From Dasypus novemcinctus (taxonomy: Eukaryota > Chordata > Mammalia > Cingulata > Dasypodidae), in contig NC_080696.1 of assembly GCF_030445035.2 (NCBI RefSeq), forward strand, positions 25,371,661-25,435,660: DNA of 64,000 bases, written 5' to 3'. This document shows, piece after piece, positions 48,216 through 59,090 of this stretch. A program made the translations under genes and the position numbers. Position 1 is the stretch's first letter, and each line of letters begins with the position of its first letter. Under the pieces are notes generated by a model that had not been told where the DNA came from, did not search any database, and saw nothing but the letters and a program-made list of their open reading frames with translations.

Positions 48216-51100
48216 AAGTCAATACTGGAAGTCCATACTATTGTTTGCCTTTTGTGGGGCCTGGGCAGCTTGTGAAATAGACAAACACCTGCATATTCAC
48301 TGATGGCCTTAAAAAAGCTCAGGGACTCTCAGAGATTAGGGGAATTGGGGCAGGGGGGAGGGGTATGTGAGTTACTGCATCCCAGGTTCTGGCCTTTCCC
48401 CTTGACCAAATCTGTCCATATCCCCCACCTCACCCTGGCTGACCCCCTGGGAATGGCATCTCCCCTCATGTATTTTTGGGAGCTTAGAGTCTTCTCATTA
48501 CCCTGAGCTTCAATGCAAGCTATTTGATGCCATGAATCTGTCACAGGTAAGAAAAAGCCTTTGTGTGAACTTGGAAATCAGCAGGTGCTGACACTGCTCA
48601 AGCACTGCTGTGCTGGTTGGTAAACTGTCAAGGCCTTGAGTCCCCCGAGTGTTACTCTAGTGTTCCTGCCCTTTCTTTGGGGCCCTAGAACCTCCCCATG
48701 ATCTGGCACCTAAAGGGTTCATGTTTCATGGCAGGGGGCCTCAGGTCCCTGAACCAAAACTGGTTTTCTTTATCTTGACCAAACTGCCTGTCTAGCTCCT
48801 CAGGTGCCCCTTCTCCTCCCTCCCCCATCCTGACTACCTCAAAATTAATCTTGTAGCTGTGGTACTGCAGAGAAAAGCCACCCAGAATGCAAGAAAACAA
48901 AGGAAAGAAGACAGTCTCAGACCCTAACATTTCTAAATCTCACATTCACCCCCAATCTTCCCCATCCAGGTCCCCTCACTCAAGCATTTAGGTTGCTCTG
49001 GGGATGAAAGGCCCCTCACCAGGCACTTCCTTCTCTGCCTCTTCCTCTCCTCCAGCCTTTCAGAACTCCAGGAGGCCTTATCACAGCTCCTTGGCTGCCT
49101 GGGAAAAAGCATGACCACATGGCCCTAAGCTCCCTCTTCAGCCAAAGCTGATCAGCCATTTCCTGCTCACTGTCTAGGAGCCACCAAGGCCTCCTGAGGT
49201 TGATGGGTTTTGTTGAACGGCTCCAGGAGAAGGGCCCCATGTGGCCAAGAAAGGGAGGCAAGGTAGATTAGGAAAGGAGCTTTCCATGAGCAGGTGGAAG
49301 AAAAAGCAAGTGTATGTGTGTTGGAGATGGATTCAGGGGTCTATGGGATGGATCAGTGACAGTTGCCCTGAGATTTTCAAGGGGTGTGGAAAGAAAAAAT
49401 GACCACTTCCACTGTAAAAATGTTTAAATGTAGCATGTTTAATTATGTAAAGGAAGGACATGCCAAATGAAGACAGCCTGCTAGCTGAAGTGATGAGGGA
49501 GCAGACCTAGGAGTAAGCTAAGAAAGTCAGACAACACAGACAGAGCTGAGCTGAGGCCCAGAGAGAAAAGGCAGAGAGAGAGAGATAGGGAGAAGGTTGG
49601 GACTGGACATGGGGAAAGAGGAGGTGAGCTGGGATCCAGGGGAGACAGAGAAAGAGAGAGCAGCCAGACATCAGTCCCCTTGTCCCACTGTCATCTGCTC
49701 AATACATACCCCATGGCTAAGGGAATTATCCTGCAGGGGCCACTACTTCTTGCAACCCAATTACTGAACAACACAAACTTGGCCAAGAAAAGGTGCCCAG
49801 GGACTGTTAGAACCCAAACTCACAGATGCATGGGCTTTCCAGGTGATCTTCTATGTGAGTGTCCAGAAAGCCATTGCTGACAATAAGACCATTGTGGCTT
49901 CTGATGTTCAGGAGTAGTGATCCAAGGGATGCCTGCATCCTGGAGGAACCCAGGTTCTCTACAACAGTCCTAGTGTCATGTCTGAACCTGGATGCAAGAG
50001 GCCTGAGCTTGGGGCACAGAAGAACAGGTACTCCTGGCTCTCCACTTTCTGAGATTTAGACAGTTCTTTGAAATGCCATATGCTTGTCCTCATCCACTAC
50101 ATGTCTACCCTTGTCTGGATCCCTGGAAAACAGTGAAGCTGTTGGCACTGAGATGAGTTTACTCCTAGGTAAGAGTGACCTAATATGATCCTCAAATAAC
50201 CAGAATCATTGAATGCTAGTGTTGGAAGGATTACCTTGTCCTCTGTCCTAATATGATCCTTAAACTGTCAGCACAGGAATATTGCCCTGTCCATGTCCCC
50301 CAGAACATCCTACTGAGCACAGCTCACATACCACCTCTTCTAGAAAGTCTACCCTGGTGTTCCCCAGGCAAAATAAATAGTTTCCTCCTCCACATTCCCA
50401 TAGAACTTCTCAGGCCCATTTACTATACTCATGAACTTGAGTCACAGATAGTTGTATTCCTATTGTTCTCCTTTCTTTTGATTTCCAAGGGGGTACTCAT
50501 ATTTTATCCATTCAGACCCCTTCTAGCACTTCTGTGCACCAGGCACCAGCTGGGCTCTGGGATTCAGAGGTAAATGGGATTGGATCCTGTCTTGCAGAGC
50601 TTAGAAGACATTTTGGGAGAGATGCTGATGGATTATTGCAGAAAGAGCTCTGAATGAGGACTCTGACACAAGCAGGGGCAACTCAATGCCTTGACAGCCA
50701 TTCCAAATTGGTGCAGAGCAGCCTGCCTGGAGCAGGAGCTCCACCATCCCTCACTGAGTGTAATTGAGGAGGTTTGGTGGCAGTAGTAGTCCAGCTCTTG
50801 TTTAGGGAAACTGAGATTTAAGTTAGTGGCAGGGATCAGATGAGAACCCAGTGGTCCTGACCCCCTGTCTATTGGTTGGTTGACAATGATTGATATTGTT
50901 TAGTGAAGTTATGCCTAAACAACTCATTCATCATTCCTTCATTTCTTTATTCCTTTCAGGGGCCTACCATGTTACAGCCTGGAGATGGGGAGCAAAATCT
51001 GAGAGAGTACTTTCTCCACGGTGCTGACAGTTTAGAGAGTGGGGAGACTTTGATTGCATTATGGGAAACTTTGATTAGTTCACTTAATTAGATCACTTTG
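48216..51100. other. GC-richer unassigned DNA, with faint L2-like text
   Basis: No gene recognised. 50525-50640 (CACCAGGCACCAGCTGGGCT) and 50935-51060 look like diverged L2 3' ends, which I would not assert strongly. 49540-49670 is rich in GAGA-type purine runs. Confidence 0.35.
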
Positions 51101-51104
51101 GTGC

Positions 51105-51545
51105 CTTTGCTTCAACTACCTCAGTGAGTTGTGACCCAAGTTGGGTCTCCACCCTCTTGCTGGGGTCTTATACAAATAGAACTGGAAACAGAAACACAGA
51201 AAAATATGATGCCATTTTTGCACTGTCATGTGAAAGAGGACTCCAGGACTAGCAAAGCTGAAAGAGAGGCCAAGAGGATTCCCCGGAGACTGACAGAAAT
51301 GCCAGAGGCTGGAATCAGTGGAGCAGGGCTAAAGTGAAGAGAAGCTACCATCTTGCCTTGCCATGTGGTGGGAGCTCAGGATCTGATGAGCAGATGACCA
51401 TTGATGAGAACACATCTCTGATGATGCCTTGATTTGGATATTTTAGCAGATTTGGGACTGTAAGCTTTTACCTTAGTATATCTCATTATAAATGCAAACA
51501 GACTTTTGGTGTTTTTGTATTGGCAGACTTGGCACACAAAAATAA
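51105..51545 (+). repeat. LTR-like interspersed repeat, plus strand
   Basis: Ends with ACTGTAAGCTTTTACC, a decayed TATAAATGC segment and TTTTGGTGTTTTTGTATTGG. This is the same order as in the opposite-strand LTR-like elements at 12001 and 54526 (TAAGCTTTTACCC-AATAAATACC-TTTATAAAAGCC...). Probably a related, older family; ends approximate. Confidence 0.4.
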
Positions 51546-52655
51546 AAGGATTCCTAACAAACAGTAAAAGAGAAATTAAAAGCTCATGAGATTTCTAAAT
51601 TTTCTGTTTCTGTGTTCTTATTTCTGGCTCATGGCTGGAAAATTTTAAACTTAAGCTCTAAACCTTCTATTTGCAATTGTATGTATGTTTGAGATATGAG
51701 ATTTTCATTCCTCTGGATGGCAATACCAAATTAACTTATAAAACCCCCTTAAAAGCTTTATTCTAATTTGCTAGAAGACAAATAAATGCTAACATATAAA
51801 TTAATCATATAGTCTTAGAAATTAAGGAAACCAAATTTCTAATATTTCCAAAGAAAAAAAAGAATATGTGCAAAACTATACCAAAACTTAAAAACAAATC
51901 AAATCAACATAATTCAGAAAAACTTACACAAATAGGATTAATTAGCTCAGTAAATAAAATTAGCTGTATCTTCTGTAATGGTATGTACTATACAAGCATA
52001 AATTTTCTTTCTACTTGGGCATGTTCTTAAACTTATGTAGGCTTACTGATCAAAGAAGCTAACATTATATTGATGAGCTCTTTAAGATGATAAAAAAATG
52101 TAAATCTGTTTACACAAATTGAGTTATTAGTCTGACAAACTTCTTTTTGAGCAATTGTGTTTTGTAAGCTGTTGGTCTGAAGACAGTTTTCAAGATATTT
52201 TTGGTAATTTAAATATGTAAGATATGCAGGATATGTTTTGTTAAGGGCAAAGAGAAGTTTTATCCTAAAGTAAAATGACTGGTTGTTGCAGAGTGAGAAA
52301 GAGCAATGTGTAGGACAAAATCTGTATAGATATAGAAACTTGTAGAAGGTTTGTGGAAAAGGAATTTTGTCATGGTCAAGGTTGACTAAGATTTGATAGG
52401 TTTATGAGACTTTTAAGTGTTCTTACCAGACAGTATCCTAATACAAAATTAGAATTTGTTTCATTTTTGTTAACATAACAGTTTTCTTGGTTTGTTAGCC
52501 TGCTAAGATGTTTAAAATGGTTATCTTAACCTTCTGAGTAATCTGTCTAGAAGGCAAACATTATGAATCTAAACAGATAATGTTCTGTACTTTTTATTGA
52601 CCATATAATAGTTCATTGTTTTACAAAACAGTACCTTCTCTCTTTTAAAAGAACT
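51546..52655. other. AT-rich unassigned DNA
   Basis: No gene or RNA seen. Composition drops sharply from the GC-richer block to the left. Confidence 0.45.
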
Positions 52656-52659
52656 TGGT

Positions 52660-53275
52660 CTTTGAACCTTTGTTTACTGTGGCAGTTAGTGAGATTTGCC
52701 TGAGACCTGCATAAGCATAACCTCTGCAATGACCTTTGAAATGTACTTTGAAATCTCTTATTTATAAAGCTCTTTTGTATTTAATGTTTCCATTTCAGTC
52801 AAGGTCTTTTTCCAAATACCTCCCTGATGGCACCTGGTAATCCCTTGGCACCAGGAAGGCTCATCACAAGTCTCTCATTGTGGGAGTGGGAGTGAGTCCA
52901 GGCGCTATAAGCAAGGCATACAGCCTCATGAAATCAACAACCCTTGACAGGCCCTATTTTTGGATATATGGTCATCTATTTCCACAATATAACAAACCTA
53001 GAATCATTTATAATTTCCTTACTCATGATTCCTCTACCCCTTTTATCTGAACCTATATTTATCACTATCCCCATTAAAGATCTGTCTCAGGGACTTAAAT
53101 CTTCAGTATATTCATGTGTTGTTTAAGCAGAGTTGTGGCCAAAACCTACTCTCCAGTTCCCTGGACTTGCCCAGAGTAACTAAGAAAATGATGATGGACA
53201 AGTCCATTCCAAAAAACAAAGAATACCTACAACTGCAAGCAAAACAATTCCTTCCTTCTGCCCCATAATAAATAA
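52660..53275 (-). repeat. L1 3' UTR copy, minus strand
   Basis: TTACTGTGGCAGTTAGTGAG, then GGTCTTTTTCCAAATACCTC and CTTGGCACCAGGAAGGCTCA, the same order as in the L1 3' UTR copies at 16.4, 20.5 and 28.9 kb. Confidence 0.65.
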
Positions 53276-53284
53276 ACCCCTTTC

Positions 53285-53720
53285 AATCAGAAGCAATCAG
53301 AATCCCAAATTCTTCAAGATTAAGGAATGAAAAAACATAAGGGGGGAGTGTAACCACAGAACAAAGATTTATTATTATTGCTTTACTATCATGTAGTAAT
53401 GAAAGAAATTTTAACTTGATATAAACAGTGATTATCAGATGTTCTGAGGGGAGAGGAATGGATGAATAGTTGGAACACAGGACATTTGTAAGACATTGGA
53501 ACTTTTCTGTATGATGCTTCAATGACAAATACATGACACAATACATTTGTCAAAGCCTAAAAAACTGTACAATATAAAATGTAAACCATAATGTAATCTA
53601 TAGACCTTGGTTAGTAGCAATGCTTCAATATTGGTTCATCAGTTGTACCAACTATCTCACACTAATATAAGCTGCTAATAATGAAGCAGCCTAGTAAGAT
53701 GGGGAATTAATAGATGGATC
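53285..53720 (+). repeat. L1 3' UTR end, plus strand
   Basis: GTAAACCATAATGTAATCTA, then GACCTTGGTTAGTAGCAATG and ATTGGTTCATCAGTTGTACC, the sense form of the text seen reversed at 15.6 and 22.98 kb. It faces the minus-strand copy just to the left. Confidence 0.6.
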
Positions 53721-54300
53721 TGGAACCTGGCAAAGGGTCCACATGGACATCAGCAACCCCCAAGATGGCTGCTGGAAAACCTCCACCCCCAAGATTCTGC
53801 TATCCAGAACAAAGACTTCTTCCTGGGAGAAAGGAAAAGCCCCAGATGCTCCCTAGGAACTTTATCATTGAGTCCTCACTAAGGGGTTGATGGGTGGGGT
53901 AAGCAATCAAAATAGCAAACAGATGGAACCCCCTCTCCTGCCATTAGCAAAGGGGTGAAATAATTAACAGTTTAAAAGCTAGGCACAGGAGAGAGCATGG
54001 GCTCTCGCCCTGCTCTCCTTCCTCTGAACCCATCCTGTCCTCTGTGTGCCACTTTCACCATTTTTCCTCTGCCATGTGGCCATGCAAGTAAACCTGGGGA
54101 TTTATAATCTATAATGAGGAATTGTAACTTGTAAATCAGCTCTTTTTATCTCTTTCACCCCCTTCCTCTCTACCTGGGACCCCTGGCTCTGTTATTTTCC
54201 TCCCATTTCTCTTCCCTCCCTCCCTGAATAAATTACTGACCTAACCCACCCAGTGTGCTCTTGAAATTGATTTCTGCAGCACAGCCAAGAACCTAGATAA
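53721..54300 (+). repeat. Probable solo LTR of a class I endogenous retrovirus
   Basis: A C-rich block with paired 'CCCCCAAGATGGCTGC' text, then GGGCTCTCGCCCTGCTCTCC, CCCTGAATAAATTACTGACC (poly(A) signal AATAAA) and TTTCTGCAGCACAGCCAAGA near the end. This order (purine-rich 5' part, CTCTC... region, AATAAA, TTT-GC-GCAC-CAGA end) is typical of gammaretrovirus-like LTRs. No internal genes are seen, and no clear terminal TG/CA or target duplication was found. Confidence 0.45.
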
Positions 54301-54525
54301 AATCTGGTAAAAATAATAGGATAAAATATGTATATGGGTGATGTGTTTTATATGAGAATCTTATAATTTAATGTATTTTTTGTAATCTAGTACTTCTCTA
54401 AAAATAAATTTACTATAATTTTTTAAAAAGTTTATGAAAAATATTTTAAGAATGGAATAGTTTTCTTAAAATAATGTCACCTTCACTATTTAATTCTGAA
54501 ATCTTAGTCACTTTGTTTAGAGAAC

Positions 54526-55150
54526 TGTATTATTCAACCAAAGGGGTGCTGATGCAAAGTACCAGAAATCAGTTGGCATTTATAAAAGGTATTTATTTTG
54601 GGTAAAAGCTTACAGTCCCAAGGCCCTAAAGAGTCGAACTGAAGGTTATTTCCTTACCAAACTCTGTTGCCACAATTTGAAGGATGATGGCAGGCTTGCC
54701 ATTTTGTGAGGGGTTAGCCTTTCTCTTCCCTCTTAAGGTTCCCTGGGTCCAGTTTCTTCTGATCTCAGCTGTAGGCTGGCAAAGGGCTCATTTCTCTTCC
54801 CAGGGCTCAAGTCTCTTCACAGGGTCAGCTGTAAACTATCAGGTGAATAGTTTGTCTGTCTTCCCGGGGTCTCTGCAGTGTCTACGGAGGTTTCGCTCTT
54901 CCGCTGTGTGTCTTCTCCTGTGTATCTACTTCTGTGTGAGAGTCTGTTCTATGGGCCCACCAAGGGGCCAGGATTCAAACCTGCACACCCTAATGATGTG
55001 TTTGAATCAAAGCCCTAATCTTCATTTAATCAAGCAAATGTAAAGCCTTTGAATTTAAATCAATCAAAGGGTATCATTCCCAGAGAAACAGACCAGCTTA
55101 AAAATATGATCAGTATCTCTTTTTAAATTCATAAATATCAAACCCCTACA
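54526..55150 (-). repeat. LTR-like element, second copy of the 12001 family
   Basis: Plus-strand text TGTATTATTCAACCAAAGGG...ATATCAAACCCCTACA is the same element as at 12001-12525, longer and diverged. On the minus strand it carries AATAAA in CCAAAATAAATACC. The 119-codon plus frame inside it is not a gene. No exact target duplication seen. Confidence 0.6.
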
Positions 55151-56832
55151 GTTACCAAATATCATTTCAGAGTGACCAATGATGCTCTTTAACAAATCGT
55201 TCAAACCTGACCATTTTGAAATTTTGCCTTTCCAATATTATACCCTGGATGATAATTTCTTGATCTCAAAATGTTTTTGGGAATTTCAAGAGGGCCCCTG
55301 GAAAAGCACAATGGATTTGTTCTTTCAACTTATAACAATAATACCCACAATTTTCTTTTCCTGATTTTAATAATAAAATACTCAGTGTCCTACAATAACA
55401 ATCATCCTTACTCTTAGTATCATTTTAGAACTCTTTATGAAATTATTGAACCTACTTCCACTTCCTCAAGACAATATATATGTCACATGTAAATGCTCAA
55501 CAAAAGACATTAGCTTCAGGGATCACTCTCAGTAATCCTTCAGAATCTGATTCACTATTTTGTGTATGGTTATATCCCAGTGCTTGCTCAGAGGTATTCT
55601 GAAGGAAAAATAGATCGTGATGGCAGAGATAGAATTTGCCCTCTTCCCTATTTTGAATGCATCTACCAGCACTACCATCTGTGGTCTCTCACATTCCTTT
55701 TTCATAAGCATTACATCCTAAAGAACACTGTTTCTGAAATATGAACTCATTTTTTTCTAGGGAACTTCTTATATATCTTTCCACATAATGTATAATTTTA
55801 AAACCATACAACATTAACAATAAGCAATAATATCAATAACATTTTACAATTATCCATATTGTTACTAACTGAGTATTACCAATAAATTTGTATAAGCAGG
55901 GACTAATTTAAGGATTTTATAATTTATTATCTCCTTTAATTTTCTCACAACTCTTTTCTCAGATCACCAAATGTGGAGTAAATGGGACATTTGAACACAG
56001 ATGTGCTGATTGAGAGTTGTCTTTTAATGACTGCAAAATGCTACCTACTTAATTTGAAATATTTTTATGTCATATAGATAAATTGTGGTGCTCATGTATT
56101 CCAAATTAGTTATGCATTGAAGATATGTGAATAATTATGATATATTCCTGAAACTTGATTTGTTTAATAAAATCTTGCTTTTCAAAACATGTTGGTAAGT
56201 GTAACTACAGAAGGTCAAACAGAGGAAAAATCAAATTAGACTAAATTATTAATCATATCAACAATGATTATAATGATTTTAATAGATTTTTATTGAGTTT
56301 AAATGTTAAATATTGCTATAAAATTTTGAATTAAAAATATTTTATAACAAGAGAAATGCGATTTTTTAATTTCATATTGTTATCATTCCTGTATCTTATT
56401 CCTGGATTTTATACTTTGCCCTTTTAAAATATTTCCTGTGATGCCAAAGCACAGCTTAAAGTGAGGAAAATCTAGCTGTCATTAATTTAATTATATATTT
56501 TAATATGCTTATTAATATTGGTTATAGTGTTTTATCAAATCCACTGTGGGTATATCTGGACAATATCATTTTGGTTATCATGAAACTATAAACCCAATCC
56601 TCAAAATTAAAATTTCCCAGTCTTTTCTATTTTCCTATGCATATAAATATTCATTAATAATCAAATTTATAAGTATGGAATTCATTGATTTATGTATCTA
56701 TGACATTTGTCTGATGGCGTTTAAATATATTTATCACACATTTATATCAAATTAAGTGTATGTGGCATTATTTTTCTGTAAAGCTGTACCTTTGTAGTTT
56801 TTTAAAAAAAGTATTCTGCAGCTATTGTCATA
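55151..56832. other. AT-rich unassigned DNA
   Basis: Very AT-rich; no gene, RNA or named repeat seen. Confidence 0.45.
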
Positions 56833-56849
56833 TAGATTTATTAATTTTT

Positions 56850-57941
56850 TATTTTTTATTTTTTTCAGGACCATTGGCGCTAATCGGCTCCTTATCTCCT
56901 GTTCTGAAGGCTCTTTGTCCTGCCCCAGTTTGCCACAGCCCACAGACCTGGCTACAGGAGTGAGGCCACCCTGGTTAAGTCCCTGTAGCCCCGACCCCAG
57001 GCCCGGCCGAGGGTGACGCTGCAAGAGCGTGCACTGGGCAGCTGCAGGCCCCCAGCGGGGCTAAGGGACAGTGTGCGCAGGGCCAGGGGCGCAGGCCGCT
57101 CCTGCGCGCGCGGGAAACCGATAGCATCCCGACCGGTTGCAATACCACACGGGTGCCCCCGGCACCACATCCTGCCAGAGGGGGCACCCAAGCCCATCTT
57201 GGGGCAGGAAACGGGGCGCGTGCGGGTAAGAGGAAGAGAGACACCTCCCTCGGCGCCCTCCCAGCAAAATAAAACCCCAGAAAATAATAAAAACGGGGAG
57301 TCAATGGGACTAGATCCAACAGAGCCCAGCAGAGTTGAGCAGCCCTTTGTGGGGGCGATAGATAGCAGGCCCCACCCTGGGGGCTGAAGAGGCGCGGGCC
57401 GGGCCGGAGGTGTAGCGGAGGGAGCCCCGAAACTAGAGCCGGGATCCGGCCTCAGCTGCAGCCGTGGTGGGATCTGGACAGATGGCGGGTTCCAGCCTAT
57501 CCCCTCACTTCTGGGGCTCCCTCAGGCTGAGGGGGTTGCCCAACCTCTGCTCCCTCGCCTGCGCCGCAGCTGCCGCTCTCCCCGCCTCCCACCCCCAGCC
57601 CGGGCGCGAGCGGCCCGGGGCGCGAGCGGCCTCGCGCGACTAGCAGGAGCTCTGCGGGGACGAGGCTCGCGCTCGCCGCTCGCCGCAGCTGCGCATCTTC
57701 CCCACCTGCGCCTTTCCGGATTCTGCCCTCCCGCGAGGCGCCGACGGCTGGGGAAGGTGTTTGGGCGCCCTCCCTGTGCCGCCAGCCCCACTGTGCAGCC
57801 CTCCCACTCCAACCGCCCGGGCTGTGCGGTTGGGAATTAAGCCGAGGCGGCACTGCAGCCCCTTGGCGGCTTGCAGAAGGGACTGCATGCCAGCGCAGGT
57901 GCAGGCTCACCCCTCCGCAGTGCTTGGAGCAAATGCGGATC
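56850..57941 (-). pseudogene. CpG-rich retrocopy of an unidentified transcript
   Basis: An abrupt GC- and CpG-rich block in very AT-rich DNA. The near-identical 17-bp repeats TAGATTTATTAATTTTT (56833-56849) and TAGATTTGTTGATTTTT (57942-57958) flank it, with 15 of 17 matching. The left end is T-rich (complement of a poly(A)-like tail, AAAAAAATAAAAAATA on the minus strand). The right repeat is followed by AAAAA, giving TTTTT/AAAAA, the L1 endonuclease-type site. All three marks agree on an L1-mediated minus-strand insertion of about 1.09 kb. Several overlapping frames (up to 137 codons, 57497-57910 minus; 124 codons, 57013-57387 plus) are open simply because GC-rich DNA has few stops, and I recognise none. 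The source may be a GC-rich 5' UTR/first-exon transcript or a non-coding RNA. Surviving CpGs suggest it is not very old or is not methylated. Confidence 0.7.
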
Positions 57942-58119
57942 TAGATTTGTTGATTTTTAAAAATCCATTTATAATTTATTCCATCTTACCAAATTCTCAA
58001 CTTCGAAAAGTTTATATTTTCAAAATTGTAAACAGTATTTTCTTAATTTTAATTACCTGTCCTCCACTATAGTTTATATATAAAAATAAAATTAATGCTT
58101 TTTTGAAATAAAATTTATA

Positions 58120-58495
58120 GGGAAGCGGACTTGGCCCAGTGGTTGGGACATCCGCCTATCACATGGGAGGTCGGGGGTTAAAACCTGGGGCCTCCTTGAC
58201 CATGTGGAGCTGGCCCATGCGGAGTGCTGGTGCGCACAAGGAGTGCTGGTGCGCACAAGGAGTGCTGGTGCGCACAAGGAGTGTGCTGGGTAAGGAGAGC
58301 TGCCCTGCGCCAAAGGAAGTGCAGCCTGCCTAAGAATGGCGTACCCACACGGAAAAATGACACAAGATGACACAGATTCCAGTGCCGCTTACAACAACAG
58401 AAGCGGACAAAGAAGACAGCAAATAGACACAGAGAACAGACAACCAGGGTGGGGGGGAAGGGGAGAGAAATAAATAAATAAATCTTTAAAAAATA
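58120..58495 (+). repeat. DAS-type SINE, copy 4, with internal 19-bp triplication
   Basis: Head GGGAAGCGGACTTGGCCCAG, B box near GGGGTTAAAACC (altered), A-rich tail. Exact 14-bp flanking repeats AAATAAAATTTATA (58106-58119 and 58496-58509). The body carries three exact tandem copies of GGAGTGCTGGTGCGCACAA at 58221-58277, where the other copies have one ATGTGTGCAAGGAGTGC-type unit. Confidence 0.95.
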
Positions 58496-58509
58496 AAATA
58501 AAATTTATA

Positions 58510-59090
58510 AATGTTTTAAATCTACCTTATGGAGTTTGAAAATGTTCATGGAATAAAGTATATACAAAGCATAAGGTAAATCAAAACTAAAAGGAGACAT
58601 AAGAAATACACAATACTAACAAGAATCCTTAAACCTATTTTTATTCATAGCTTTTGGAACACACAAAAAAATATAAGTATATGGAAGATATGAAAGTTAT
58701 CCATAATATACTTTATCTAATTGGCATAAATATAACACTGCACCTAATAATGTTATAATTGTCACTTTTTCAAAATCACGTGGAAGATTTATAAAAAGTA
58801 TACATTTGCCGGAGGTTAAAGAAATCACCTACAAATTTCAAAATATTGAAAAATCCAAAGTATATATAAACTACAATGGAATGAAGCTAGATATCTATAA
58901 CATGTTTCTAGTCATAGAGCTCTAGCTTCCTGAGTATTCACTATCAATGTTGGACAGAATTCTCTATAGAATAGTAAAATAGGAAGCTAACTCCCTGAAT
59001 GGAAACTAAGAGAACATTCTTTGTAATGGACATGGAAGCAAAATCCACAACAAAATATAAATGCAGCCTAGAGAAATATTAAATGGATAA
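58510..59090. other. AT-rich unassigned DNA
   Basis: No gene seen. It may be the left part of the decayed L1 that follows. Confidence 0.4.

Noticed and set aside
49841-49912. Exon-like stretch after CCAG reading VIFYVSVQKAIADNKTIVAS
   Set aside because: No splice donor follows, a stop comes at once, and I cannot match it to any family.
56850-56870. Pyrimidine tract plus CAG resembling a splice acceptor before the GC-rich block
   Set aside because: The T-rich run is better explained as the reversed A tail of a retrocopy, given the flanking duplication and endonuclease site.
56867-57941. GC-rich block as the promoter CpG island of a resident gene
   Set aside because: Flanking duplication and tail point to insertion, and no downstream gene is seen; it could still have gained promoter activity.
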